Part shown: one piece after another, positions 1-7,323 of the stretch
How the letters are laid out: each line of letters begins with the position of its first letter
Numbering within the stretch: the stretch's first letter is position 1
NCBI GenBank assembly: GCA_900550165.1
Contig: URQY01000023.1
Location: forward strand, 1-27,754
Length of the DNA: 27,754 nt
Origin: an uncultured Eubacteriales bacterium
Lineage (GTDB): Bacteria > Bacillota > Clostridia > Oscillospirales > Oscillospiraceae
Reading direction: 5' to 3'
Program-made: the position numbers and the translations under genes
Notes under the pieces: model-generated
The model's database searches: none
Told to the model about the DNA's origin: nothing
The model's input: the letters and a program-made list of their open reading frames with translations, nothing else

Positions 1-1
1 G

Positions 2-160
2 ACGGACAACTTCGAGTTCGCCTTTGCCCATAAGGACAAGCTTTGCTCACCGTTCCGAAAGCGGGTTCCCGACCCCACCGCGCCTTATGACGCCTACGAC
101 GAATCAGATGACACGGAAGAAGCGGCGAAGGCCGGAACGCTGAAGGGGGTGCGCACATGA
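2..160 (+). CDS. C-terminal fragment of an unidentified protein (5' end outside window)
   Basis: An open frame enters from the left edge and ends at TGA 158-160, giving about 52 residues. The tail is hydrophilic and acidic, with a run near its end rich in Asp and Glu (DESDDTEEAAKAG). I do not recognise the family. The stop overlaps the ATG at 157 of the hydrolase remnant by four bases (ATGA), the usual sign of translational coupling, so it was probably an upstream member of the same operon. No start, domain or active site can be seen. Confidence 0.5.
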   Translation, partial: TDNFEFAFAHKDKLCSPFRKRVPDPTAPYDAYDESDDTEEAAKAGTLKGVRT

Positions 161-277
161 AATACTTTGAGTTCGGACAGGAGCATCCTGAGCTGATGGT
201 GATGCTCCATGGCGGCGGCGTATCTGAAGGACCATCCCGAATACCGGGACGAGGCGGGATACCGCAGAAATCGCTGA
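157..277 (+). pseudogene. alpha/beta hydrolase remnant, large internal deletion plus frame change
   Basis: The frame opening at ATG 157 begins MKYFEFGQEHPELMVMLHGGG, which looks like the first strand and oxyanion HGGG motif of an alpha/beta hydrolase. Right after the HGGG codons the sequence continues, in another frame, with AYLKDHPEYRDEAGYRRNR and a TGA at 275-277, which reads like a natural protein C-terminus. The middle of the gene, which should carry the GxSxG nucleophile elbow and the catalytic Asp and His, is missing. Read straight through in the first frame it would give about 47 residues with a nonsense tail ending at 300-302. The next gene starts at 300, so the remnant sits in an operon with the two genes that follow. 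An assembly collapse cannot be excluded. Confidence 0.6.
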
Positions 278-299
278 TAAAAAAGGGGAGAAACCGACG

Positions 300-1226
300 A
301 TGAAATTTATGGTATTTGGCGCGGGCGTTCTGGGCTGCAATCTGGCCAACAATTTCTTTCGTGCGGGGAAGGATGTCACGCTGCTGGCAAGAGGCACATG
401 GGCGGAGGAGATCCGAAGCAATGGACTGCGCATCAAAAATTCACTTTCGCACCGCACGGCAGTCAGTCGGATCCCGGTGGCAGAGGAGCTTTCGCCGGAG
501 GATGCCTATGATGTGATTTTTGTCGCTGTGCGCTATACGCAGATCGAAACGATCATTGAAACGCTGCGGGCGAGCCGGGCAAAAACGATCATCTTTGTGG
601 GAAACAATGTGCGTGCTTCGGAAACGGCGGCGCTTTTGCCGGAGAAGAATGTGCTGTTTGCCTTTACCAGTGCTGCCGGACATCGGGAAAGCAATTATGT
701 GGATTCTGTAGACCTCCGCAAGATCACCGTCGGGCCGCTCCGGAGTGCGCCGTCGCAGGAACGGCTGGTTCAGGAGATCTTTGCAGGCACGAAGTATAAG
801 GTCACCTATGAGCCGAACATGGGGGACTATCTCCTGTGCCACGCCGCGTTTGTGCTTCCGGCGGTTTTCACCTGCTATAAAACAGACGGCAGCCTGAAAA
901 AGCTGAAAAAGGACAATGCCTACCTGAATCGGCTGATCGACGCCAATATCGAGGGCTACCGGGCCATCCGAAACGCCGGGCACGAGATCCTGCCGGAGGC
1001 GGACAAGGAATTTGAGGGCGCGGCGTACCGCAAGACCTGCTTTCGCTTTTTCAAGCTCATGTGTGCAACCGTCCTCGGAAAAATCTGCGCGTCCGACCAC
1101 GCGATGAACGCGGTGGACGAAATGCGCGCCCTGAATCGGGACATGAAAGCGTTTTTTGATGCCGCCGGTGCGCAGTACCCGGTCTGGCAGGCGCTGGAGG
1201 CGGAGTGCGGGAGATATCTCCTATGA
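300..1226 (+). CDS. Ketopantoate reductase (ApbA/PanE) family oxidoreductase
   Basis: The 308-residue product starts with a Rossmann fold: strand MKFMVFGAG followed by VLG gives the GxGxxG dinucleotide site at residues 7-12, and the length matches PanE (about 300 residues). Family members reduce 2-oxo acids such as 2-dehydropantoate with NADPH in the cytoplasm. The C-terminal half is helical, but I do not see the usual PanE Lys-containing K..N..N signature; the equivalent stretch reads YLLCHAAFVLP near residue 180. True ketopantoate reductase activity is therefore doubtful and a related substrate is more likely. A GGGGAG ribosome binding site precedes ATG 300. The stop overlaps the start of the next gene by four bases (ATGA at 1223-1226), so the two are coupled. 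Confidence 0.8.
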   Translation: MKFMVFGAGVLGCNLANNFFRAGKDVTLLARGTWAEEIRSNGLRIKNSLSHRTAVSRIPVAEELSPEDAYDVIFVAVRYTQIETIIETLRASRAKTIIFVGNNVRASETAALLPEKNVLFAFTSAAGHRESNYVDSVDLRKITVGPLRSAPSQERLVQEIFAGTKYKVTYEPNMGDYLLCHAAFVLPAVFTCYKTDGSLKKLKKDNAYLNRLIDANIEGYRAIRNAGHEILPEADKEFEGAAYRKTCFRFFKLMCATVLGKICASDHAMNAVDEMRALNRDMKAFFDAAGAQYPVWQALEAECGRYLL

Positions 1227-1816
1227 AGAAAAGCTATCTGGCGGTCGCCTTTCAAAAGACGGCAAAGAAATTCCCAGAGCAGGCCGAGGTGATGAATGCG
1301 GCGTTCGATACAAGGCTGTCGCAGCTTTTCCGGGAGAACGCCGGGGCTTCTCCGGAAAAGCAGCGGCATCTGGAAAGCCAAATTCTGCCGGGGATCGCGG
1401 CCTATGAAACGCTGCAAACGGTCATGCCGCGGGAGCGGGCGCTGCAAACCGTTCACAGCTATGTGGAGCGGCGGGCATGGCGGCTGAAAAAGGTTTTCGT
1501 GGGGCTGCTGCATATTCCGGGACTCTATCGAAAAATCCCAGGCATTTTTGCGGAGCAGACCCCAAAGCTGTTTGGTACGGCGGCGGGCTTTGCGGCAACG
1601 GATATTCAGACCACCGGCGGCGTCTGGCGCATTGACATGACGAAGTGTCCCTATCACGATGCCTGTGCGCAGTACGGCTGCCCGGAGCTGTGCCGCTGCT
1701 TCTGCGACAGCGACGATATCACCTATGACGGGATGCACCCAAAGCTCGTCTGGCACCGTACCAAAACGCTGGGCCGGGGCGGAGACTGCTGCGATTTCTG
1801 CCTGAAAATCGGCTGA
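1223..1816 (+). CDS. L-2-amino-thiazoline-4-carboxylic acid hydrolase-like protein
   Basis: The product is 197 residues from ATG 1223; a longer reading from GTG 1205 is possible, but the ATGA overlap with the preceding stop favours 1223. The C-terminal third is Cys-rich, with CPYHDACAQYGCPELCRCFC and a final GGDCCDFCLK, the pattern I associate with the ATC-hydrolase family (L-2-amino-thiazoline-4-carboxylate to cysteine precursor in characterised Pseudomonas enzymes). In Clostridia such proteins often have no known substrate. It lies in an operon with the ketopantoate-reductase-like gene and the broken hydrolase, suggesting a small catabolic or detoxification cassette. The conserved Cys and His residues could bind metal or act in catalysis. 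Family assignment is fairly secure, function is not. Confidence 0.72.
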   Translation: MKKSYLAVAFQKTAKKFPEQAEVMNAAFDTRLSQLFRENAGASPEKQRHLESQILPGIAAYETLQTVMPRERALQTVHSYVERRAWRLKKVFVGLLHIPGLYRKIPGIFAEQTPKLFGTAAGFAATDIQTTGGVWRIDMTKCPYHDACAQYGCPELCRCFCDSDDITYDGMHPKLVWHRTKTLGRGGDCCDFCLKIG

Positions 1817-1967
1817 GGGTATCCGGCTCTCAAAAGCATCGCCTGGGAGGGGAAACGCTGTGAAGCGCACGGCCCTTGCAGCGCTCATGCTCGTGCCGGC
1901 ATACGTTCGTATAGCGCGGTCGGGTTCATTCGGGACAAATGCTTTTTCGGCTCTGCACCACATTTTC

Positions 1968-1996
1968 TTTACAGGCGCCCGTTCTGCGCATATAAT
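1968..1996 (+). promoter_or_regulatory. Sigma-A promoter for the C69 dipeptidase
   Basis: TTTACA at 1968-1973 and a perfect TATAAT at 1991-1996 are separated by 17 bases. Transcription would start near 2003, leaving a leader of about 37 bases before ATG 2040. This rules out the in-frame upstream GTG at 1860 as the dipeptidase start. Confidence 0.8.
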
Positions 1997-2039
1997 GGTC
2001 CTCAGACACCGAAAACAACAGAAAAGGAGATGTTTAGTG

Positions 2040-3512
2040 ATGCCCTGCACCACTGTACTGGCCGGTAAGCTGGCGACGAACGACCGCTCGACGATGATCG
2101 CCCGAACAGACGATGGCCATTTTGATGTGAAGAAGCTGATCGTGGTCGAGCCCGAGCAGCAGCCCAAGATTTATCGAAGCGTGGAGTCCCACGTGGAGAT
2201 CGAGCTGCCGGAAGAGCCCATGCGCTACACGGCCTGTCCGAGCGTAGACCCCAAGCACGGGATCTGGGCCGCGACCGGCATCAACGCCGCGAACGTCGGT
2301 ATGACCGCAACGGAGACCACGACCTCGAACCCGCGCGTGCTCGCGGCCGACCCGCTGGTCGAGCTGCAAAAGGCTGAGGACGGCGGGGAGGAGCGCTGCG
2401 GCGGCATCGGCGAGGAGGACATCGTTGTCCTCGTCCTGCCCTACATCCGCTCCGCGCGCGAGGGTGTGCTGCGCCTCGGGACCCTTCTGGAGCAGTACGG
2501 CACCTATGAGTCCAACGGGATCGCGTTCAACGATGAAAACGAGGTCTGGTGGCTGGAGACCATCGGCGGCCACCACTGGATCGCAAAGAAAATTCCCGAG
2601 GACCGTGTCATCATCAACCCCAACCAGTTCGGCATGGATGCGTTCGATCTGGAGGATGCCTTCGGCGCGCAGGAATCCCACCTTTGCTCGGCGGACCTCA
2701 GGGAGTTCATCGCGGCGTATCACCTGGACCTGAATCAGGGCGGGAAATTTGACCCGAGAGATATTTTCGGCTCGCACCGCGACATGGACCACATCTACAA
2801 TACGCCGCGCGCGTGGTTTATGGGCCGCTGCCTTGCGCCGCACACCTACCGCTGGGATGGCGAGAACGCGGACTTCACGCCGGAGAGCGACGATATCCCG
2901 TGGTCCTATGTGCCGGAGCGCAAGGTGGCTGCTGAGGATATCCAGTATCTGCTGTCTTCCCACTATCAGGGCACGCCCTATGACCCCTACGCGGGCCGCA
3001 GCGCGGAAAAGAGCGGCATTTACCGCCCCATCGGTATCAACCGCACCGGCGTGACGACCATCTGCCAGATCAGAAGCGATGTGCCCGATGCGATCAGGGG
3101 CGTTGAGTGGGTGTGCTTCGGCTCCACGACGTTTTCCGCGTGGCTGCCGGTCTACACGAACGTATCGAAAATGCCGGATTATCTGAGCAATGTGACGCTC
3201 GACGCCGAGACCGATAACCTCTACTGGGTCAGCCGCTTTGTCGGCGCGCTGGCGGATAAGTGCTATGGCGCGTGCATCCAGAGCGTCTGGGGCTATCAGG
3301 ACGCGGTGAACATCCGCGGCCGCCAGATCATCCTGAAATACGACAGGCTCATGCGCGAGAGCGGCGATTTCTCGCTCACCGCGCAGGCGAACGACGAGCT
3401 CTGCGCGATGGTGAAAAAGGAGAGCACGCAGATCCTCAACAAGGTCCTTAAGGCCGCAAGCGAGCAGATGAAGAACGGCTTCAGCTTCGCCGATACCTGC
3501 GTCAACAAGTAA
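2040..3512 (+). CDS. C69 family dipeptidase (PepD-like Ntn hydrolase)
   Basis: The 490-residue product begins MPCTTVLAGKLATNDRS, matching the N-terminus of family C69 dipeptidases, where a Cys exposed after removal of a short leader (here only Met-Pro, leaving Cys3) is the Ntn nucleophile. The following MIARTDD is also typical. Length fits the family (about 470-490). The enzyme would hydrolyse a broad range of dipeptides in the cytoplasm. No signal peptide is visible. The start is set by AAAAGGAGA nine bases before ATG 2040 and by the promoter at 1968-1996. A terminator follows at 3520, so it is a single-gene unit. Confidence 0.88.
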   Translation: MPCTTVLAGKLATNDRSTMIARTDDGHFDVKKLIVVEPEQQPKIYRSVESHVEIELPEEPMRYTACPSVDPKHGIWAATGINAANVGMTATETTTSNPRVLAADPLVELQKAEDGGEERCGGIGEEDIVVLVLPYIRSAREGVLRLGTLLEQYGTYESNGIAFNDENEVWWLETIGGHHWIAKKIPEDRVIINPNQFGMDAFDLEDAFGAQESHLCSADLREFIAAYHLDLNQGGKFDPRDIFGSHRDMDHIYNTPRAWFMGRCLAPHTYRWDGENADFTPESDDIPWSYVPERKVAAEDIQYLLSSHYQGTPYDPYAGRSAEKSGIYRPIGINRTGVTTICQIRSDVPDAIRGVEWVCFGSTTFSAWLPVYTNVSKMPDYLSNVTLDAETDNLYWVSRFVGALADKCYGACIQSVWGYQDAVNIRGRQIILKYDRLMRESGDFSLTAQANDELCAMVKKESTQILNKVLKAASEQMKNGFSFADTCVNK

Positions 3513-3519
3513 AACGTGC

Positions 3520-3557
3520 AAAGGCGGTGGATGAAAACGTCCGCCGCCTTTGATTTT
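3520..3557 (+). terminator. Rho-independent terminator after the C69 dipeptidase
   Basis: Arms 3520-3531 and 3540-3551 pair over 12 bp with one G-U pair around an 8-base loop, followed by GATTTT. The T-run is short, so efficiency may be moderate. Confidence 0.65.
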
Positions 3558-3586
3558 GCATACATTTTACATTTTTTTGCTGGAAG

Positions 3587-3614
3587 TTGACAAATCCCTC
3601 TGCTATACTGTATT
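3587..3614 (+). promoter_or_regulatory. Probable promoter for the NagD-like phosphatase
   Basis: A perfect TTGACA lies at 3587-3592; TGTATT at 3609-3614 gives 16-base spacing. A better -10 hexamer, TATACT at 3604-3609 preceded by TGC, is only 11 bases from TTGACA, so the exact -10 is uncertain. Confidence 0.45.
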
Positions 3615-3648
3615 CGATGAAATTGGAAGAGAGGAGAGAAAATAGAAA

Positions 3649-4464
3649 ATGGACTTTTACAATACGCTGGATTTTAACGAAAAGAAGGGCTTTATCTGCG
3701 ACATGGACGGCGTCATCTACCACGGCAACCGCGTGCTGCCGGGCGTGGCGGAGTTCATCCAGTGGCTGCACGATGAAAATAAGGAATATCTGTTTCTGAC
3801 GAACAACAGTGGCTACACGCCGCGCGAGCTCAGTCAGAAGCTTGCGCGTATGGGCCTTGACGTGACGGAGGAGCACTTTTATACGAGCGCGCTTGCGACC
3901 GCCGCATTCCTGCGCGATCAGGCGCCGGGCTGCTCGGTCTTCGCCATCGGCGAGGCGGGGCTTCTGAACGCGCTCTATGACGCGGGCATCACGATGAACG
4001 ACGTGAACCCCGACTACGTCGTCGTGGGCGAGGGGCGCTCCTATTCGCTCGACACGCTCACCAAGGCGACAAACCTTGTCTGGAGGGGCGCGAAGCTGAT
4101 CGGTGCGAATTCCGACGTCTCCGGTCCCATCGAAAACGGCATCGTGCCCGCCTGCCGCGCGCTCGTCGCACCCATCGAGATGGCGACCGGCACGCAGGCG
4201 TACTTCTGCGGCAAGCCGAACCCGCTGATGATGCGCACGGGGCTCAAAATGCTGCACTGCCACTCGGCCGAGGCCGTCATGGTCGGCGACCGCATGGATA
4301 CCGACGTCATCTCCGGCATGGAGAGCGGTATGTCTACGGTGCTGGTGCTCTCGGGCGTCTCCACGCGCGAGACCATCAAGACCTACGCCTACCGCCCGAG
4401 CATGGTCTTGGACGGTGTGGGCGATATCGTGTCGCTCGCCCGCGGGGAAAAGACGGAGGGCTGA
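3649..4464 (+). CDS. HAD superfamily hydrolase, subfamily IIA (NagD-like)
   Basis: The 271-residue protein carries all four HAD motifs: DMDGVIYHG with nucleophile Asp18 and Asp20, TNNSG (Thr51), the GKPNP lysine near residue 189, and GDRMDTDV with acidic residues near 214 and 218. The cap between motifs II and III is the C2 type of subfamily IIA (NagD, AraL, p-nitrophenyl phosphatases). It should dephosphorylate small sugar phosphates or nucleotides in the cytoplasm with Mg2+; the substrate cannot be read from sequence. AGGAGA lies 11 bases before ATG 3649. It stands alone between two terminators with its own promoter. Confidence 0.9.
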   Translation: MDFYNTLDFNEKKGFICDMDGVIYHGNRVLPGVAEFIQWLHDENKEYLFLTNNSGYTPRELSQKLARMGLDVTEEHFYTSALATAAFLRDQAPGCSVFAIGEAGLLNALYDAGITMNDVNPDYVVVGEGRSYSLDTLTKATNLVWRGAKLIGANSDVSGPIENGIVPACRALVAPIEMATGTQAYFCGKPNPLMMRTGLKMLHCHSAEAVMVGDRMDTDVISGMESGMSTVLVLSGVSTRETIKTYAYRPSMVLDGVGDIVSLARGEKTEG

Positions 4465-4500
4465 AAAGCGAAAAGAGCAGCAAATTTATGATCCATACCG

Positions 4501-4536
4501 AGGCCGCCCGGACAAAAGCTGTCCGGGTGGCCTTTG
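4501..4536 (+). terminator. Rho-independent terminator after the NagD-like gene
   Basis: Arms 4501-4514 and 4520-4533 form a 14-bp stem with one G-U pair and a 5-base loop, followed by TTTG. It is GC-rich and lies 37 bases after the stop. Confidence 0.8.
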
Positions 4537-4544
4537 TCAAACAA

Positions 4545-4573
4545 TAGATTTCCGCGTGCATTTCTGGTATGAT
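4545..4573 (+). promoter_or_regulatory. Possible promoter for the 111-residue unknown gene
   Basis: TATGAT at 4568-4573 is preceded by TG one base upstream (extended -10). The -35 position 17 bases upstream reads TAGATT, a weak match. It lies between a terminator and the gene, where a promoter is needed. Confidence 0.45.
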
Positions 4574-4622
4574 CGATTTAAGAAAAGTATGAAACAAACC
4601 GGGATTTGTGGAGGAAAATTCC

Positions 4623-4958
4623 ATGGAGATAAAAATCGACTTCGGACACCCTTATTTTGATAAGAATGAAGTATTGAAACTCACGCTTGATGACCTGAAT
4701 TGCTTTTATGCAGATGCAAATGAAGTAAATCGGCTTAACCTGTTCTTCGTCTTGGAGGCATCGCTGCATAGGCTGCAGGATGAGGGAAAAATGCAGCCTG
4801 CTGCTCGCTGCGCATTTTTAATGGCGTATTATCTTTTTGTTGCACTGACGCCTCCTGCGTCTTTTGAACTGGCGGAGTTCTATATTGACAGAGCGCTGGA
4901 ATGGGATGAAACACCAGAATACCGTCAGTGGAAAGAAACCATAGACGAGGGAAATTGA
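4623..4958 (+). CDS. Small helical protein of unknown function
   Basis: The 111-residue product is set by GGAGG eight bases before ATG 4623; an in-frame GTG at 4608 overlaps that site and is rejected. It is acidic and probably all-helical, with a hydrophobic central stretch around AFLMAYYLFVALTPPASFELAEF (described in parts: a Tyr/Phe-rich helix, a TPPAS turn, then an amphipathic helix). There is no signal peptide and no metal-binding or catalytic motif, and I do not recognise the family. Its base composition is clearly more AT-rich than the genes on both sides, and it carries own promoter and terminator, so it is a self-contained unit that may have been acquired. The stop codon lies inside a perfect inverted repeat (4955-4976). 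Confidence 0.68.
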   Translation: MEIKIDFGHPYFDKNEVLKLTLDDLNCFYADANEVNRLNLFFVLEASLHRLQDEGKMQPAARCAFLMAYYLFVALTPPASFELAEFYIDRALEWDETPEYRQWKETIDEGN

Positions 4959-4976
4959 CAAATTCTAATTTGTCAA
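4955..4976. repeat. Perfect 10-bp inverted repeat over the stop codon
   Basis: TTGACAAATT (4955-4964) and AATTTGTCAA (4967-4976) are exact inverted copies around CT. The TGA stop (4956-4958) is inside the left arm. The sequence TTTGTCAAAC occurs at 4533-4542 and again at 4969-4978, so the gene is flanked by a 10-base direct repeat. It could be an operator-like site, an mRNA-end hairpin or a trace of insertion. Confidence 0.6.
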
Positions 4977-5001
4977 ACGAGCAGATCCTCATCTATAGCT
5001 T

Positions 5002-5033
5002 AACAGCGCCGCTGCATTCGCAGCGGCGCTGTT
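5002..5033. terminator. Strong hairpin between convergent genes
   Basis: Arms 5002-5015 and 5020-5033 form a perfect 14-bp GC-rich stem around ATTC. T-runs are poor on both sides, but it sits exactly between the plus gene ending at 4958 and the minus gene ending at 5054, so it probably ends both transcripts. Confidence 0.65.
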
Positions 5034-5053
5034 GTCGTATACAGAGAAAGTGC

Positions 5054-5722
5054 TCAGTTTTCCTCCCGGGCGCGAAGACCTGCGACGGATGAGATCGGCA
5101 GCGAGAAGCAAATCGCTCCCGCTCTGCTGCCGGGGCCGGCCTGCTCGTTGATCGAACGCATGATGGCGGCCTTTTCGTCCCTGTGGGCGATGATGTAGAT
5201 CATGTCCTTTTCGTCGGCCAGGCTCACGCTGAAGAATTTCTCTCCGCGTGTGCCGCCCGTGCCCTTGGCGTGCAGCACCGTGCCGCCGCCAGCGCCCGCG
5301 GCGCGCGCCGCATCCATGACAAAGTCGGAATAACCCTCGTTCAGAATGACGATGATCAGCTCGTGTTCAAAATCCATGCGCGGTGCACCTCCTAATTTCT
5401 GTTCGTCGGTGAGATAGGCGAGCGTTTTGCCGCCCGCCACGCTCTTGAGCGGCACGGTCAGCATGACGCCGTTGCCCGGAATGTCGATAAAAAGCTTGCG
5501 CTTGGCGGATTTGATGAGCCCCTCCGCCTCGGAGCCGTTGCCGATGGCACTGATGACGTATTTTTCCGTCGCATCCAGCCCGTAGATGGCGAGATGCTCG
5601 CTCGTGGCCGTGCCGCGTCCCGGCATACTCAGGATGCCGCGCAGACCCGCCGCGCGATAGAGCGTATTCATCGCTTCGCCGCGCTCGTGGTCGGTGATGG
5701 CAATTACACAGTAGAGTTCCAT
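5054..5722 (-). CDS. Tandem two-domain PII-like regulatory protein
   Basis: The 222-residue protein is an internal duplication of the PII (GlnB/GlnK-like) fold. Domain 1 (about 1-102) has GRGTATSEHLAIYGLDATEK, a core VISAI strand and PGNGVMLTVPLKSVAG; domain 2 (about 117-215) repeats this as AKGTGGTRGEKFFSVSLADEK, YIIAH and AICFSLPISSVAG. PII proteins sense nucleotides and metabolites and bind membrane or enzyme targets. The GlnB uridylylation Tyr of the T-loop is not seen. ATG 5722 follows the stop of the DUF1538 gene by one base and has GGGAGGCG upstream; an upstream in-frame start at 5764 lies inside that gene and is rejected. Tight coupling suggests it regulates that membrane protein. Confidence 0.82.
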   Translation of the reverse strand: MELYCVIAITDHERGEAMNTLYRAAGLRGILSMPGRGTATSEHLAIYGLDATEKYVISAIGNGSEAEGLIKSAKRKLFIDIPGNGVMLTVPLKSVAGGKTLAYLTDEQKLGGAPRMDFEHELIIVILNEGYSDFVMDAARAAGAGGGTVLHAKGTGGTRGEKFFSVSLADEKDMIYIIAHRDEKAAIMRSINEQAGPGSRAGAICFSLPISSVAGLRAREEN

Positions 5723-5723
5723 A

Positions 5724-7250
5724 TCAGCACGCCTCCCACAGCTCGATGATCTCGTTGTCGCCAAAGTCCGGCAGCGCGGGCTCTTCGGCCGCGTGACGGG
5801 ATTTGACCACGTAAATGGCCCCCATCACCTGCACGGTGATGAGCGGCATCATCGCAACGAGCGCGACAAGGCCGAAGGCATCCGTCATCACATTGCCGCC
5901 GAGCGCCTCGCACGCGCCCGTTGCAAACGGCAGCATGAAGGTCGCCGTCAGCGGTCCCGAGGCAACGCCGCCGGAGTCGAAGGCGATGGCCGTAAAGGTG
6001 CGCGGCACGAAAAAGCTCAGCGCGATGGCGATGAGATAGCCCGGCACGAGGAAATACATGATCGAGATGCCCGTGATGACGCGCAGCATCGCAAGTCCGC
6101 CCGCGGCGGACACGGCGACCGACAGGCTCAGGCCCATCGAGCGCTCGGAGATCGCGCCCGCGCTCAGCTCGGCGACCTGCTTGTTGAGCGTGTGGACGGC
6201 GGGCTCGGCATTGATGATGAACCAGCCCATCAGCATCGCAAGCGGCGCGAGCAGGTAGACCTTCCACCCCTCCGCGAGCGCTGCGCCAAGCGCGTAGCCC
6301 AGCGGGGAAAAGCCCACGTTCACGCCCGTGAGGAACAGCACAAGCCCGAGATAAGTATAGAGGATGCCGACCATGATGCGCAGGAACGGCAGCTTTCGCA
6401 GCTTGAGCGAAATGACCTGGAAGATGAGGAAAAAGACAACGATCGGCAGCAGCGCCATCGTCACCTCCCAGAGGTACTCCGGCAGCGCGTGCAGATAGTC
6501 CCGGCCGAGCTCCACCGTGGAGGAGACAAGCGCCCCCGCGCCGCTCTCGGCCGCGCTCGGCTGCGTCTTGTAGATCGCGCCGAGCAGCAGCACCGATAAA
6601 ATGGGCCCGATGGAGCACAGGCCAACGAGACCAAAGCTGTCCGCCTTGGCATTTTCGTCGCTTCGGATGGACGCGACGCCGACGCCGAGCGCCATGATGA
6701 ACGGCACAGTCATCGGGCCCGTCGTCACGCCGCCGGAGTCAAAGGCGACGGAGAGAATATCCGCGTCCGACAGGAAGGCCGCAAGAAAGACGACGGCGTA
6801 AAACACGATGAGCATTGTGCGCAGCGAGATGGAGAAGAGAATGCGCACCATGCACAGCATCAGGAAGAAGCCCACGCCGACTGAAACGGTCAGGATCAGC
6901 ACCGTCGTGTCGATCTCCGGCACGTTGCCCGCGAGCACCTGCAAGTCCGGCTCCGCCACCGTGATGGCGACGCCGAGGGCAAAGCTCACAAACAGAATGA
7001 GCGGCAGGTTGCGCGATTTCGTCAGCTTTGCGCCCATGTAGTTTCCGATGCGGCTCATCGACATATCCGCGCCCAGCGTAAAGAGGCCCATGCCAAGGAT
7101 CAGCATAGCCGTTGCCAGCACGAACGAGAGCATGAGCCCTGTGTCCACCGGCACCAGCACAAAGCAGATGAGCATCACGATCAGGCTGATGGGCAGGACC
7201 GACGCAGTGGCCTCCCGCAGCTTTTCAAGTAGAATTTGCTTCTGGTACAA
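5724..7250 (-). CDS. DUF1538 family polytopic membrane protein, two tandem repeats
   Basis: The 508-residue product is an integral membrane protein with about twelve hydrophobic segments, built of two homologous halves. Paired motifs are AEPDLQVLAGNV (100-110) and AEPAVHTL (349-356), FDSGGVTTGPMTVPF (170-184) and FDSGGVASGPLTATF (424-438), and FGLVGL...LLLGAIY (206-227) and FGLVAL...QVMGAIY (459-480). Such inverted or parallel duplications are typical of transporters, but the substrate of DUF1538 is not established; the conserved in-membrane Asp and Gly residues hint at ion or small-solute movement. Start is TTG 7250, chosen because GGAG lies seven bases upstream and no ATG fits. The PII-like gene follows by one base, recalling the AmtB-GlnK pairing. 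Confidence 0.88.
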   Translation of the reverse strand: MYQKQILLEKLREATASVLPISLIVMLICFVLVPVDTGLMLSFVLATAMLILGMGLFTLGADMSMSRIGNYMGAKLTKSRNLPLILFVSFALGVAITVAEPDLQVLAGNVPEIDTTVLILTVSVGVGFFLMLCMVRILFSISLRTMLIVFYAVVFLAAFLSDADILSVAFDSGGVTTGPMTVPFIMALGVGVASIRSDENAKADSFGLVGLCSIGPILSVLLLGAIYKTQPSAAESGAGALVSSTVELGRDYLHALPEYLWEVTMALLPIVVFFLIFQVISLKLRKLPFLRIMVGILYTYLGLVLFLTGVNVGFSPLGYALGAALAEGWKVYLLAPLAMLMGWFIINAEPAVHTLNKQVAELSAGAISERSMGLSLSVAVSAAGGLAMLRVITGISIMYFLVPGYLIAIALSFFVPRTFTAIAFDSGGVASGPLTATFMLPFATGACEALGGNVMTDAFGLVALVAMMPLITVQVMGAIYVVKSRHAAEEPALPDFGDNEIIELWEAC

Positions 7251-7284
7251 AACCTCACTCCTTCATTGGTGGAAATACAATACC

Positions 7285-7313
7285 ATTCTATCAGAAAAAA
7301 CGGGGTATGAACA
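7285..7313 (-). promoter_or_regulatory. Probable promoter of the DUF1538-PII operon
   Basis: On the minus strand TAGAAT (7285-7290) is preceded by TGA, an extended -10. The -35 place at 7308-7313 reads TGTTCA with 17-base spacing, a weak match. Confidence 0.45.
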
Positions 7314-7323
7314 GGGCGGAAGT

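Noticed and set aside
1860..3512. A longer C69 dipeptidase starting at GTG 1860
   Set aside because: A TTTACA-17-TATAAT promoter lies at 1968-1996 inside that extension, and the Cys nucleophile must be near the N-terminus, as it is from ATG 2040.
3587..3609. TTGACA with TATACT as one promoter
   Set aside because: The spacing is only 11 bases, far below the 16-18 needed; the TGTATT alternative is used instead.
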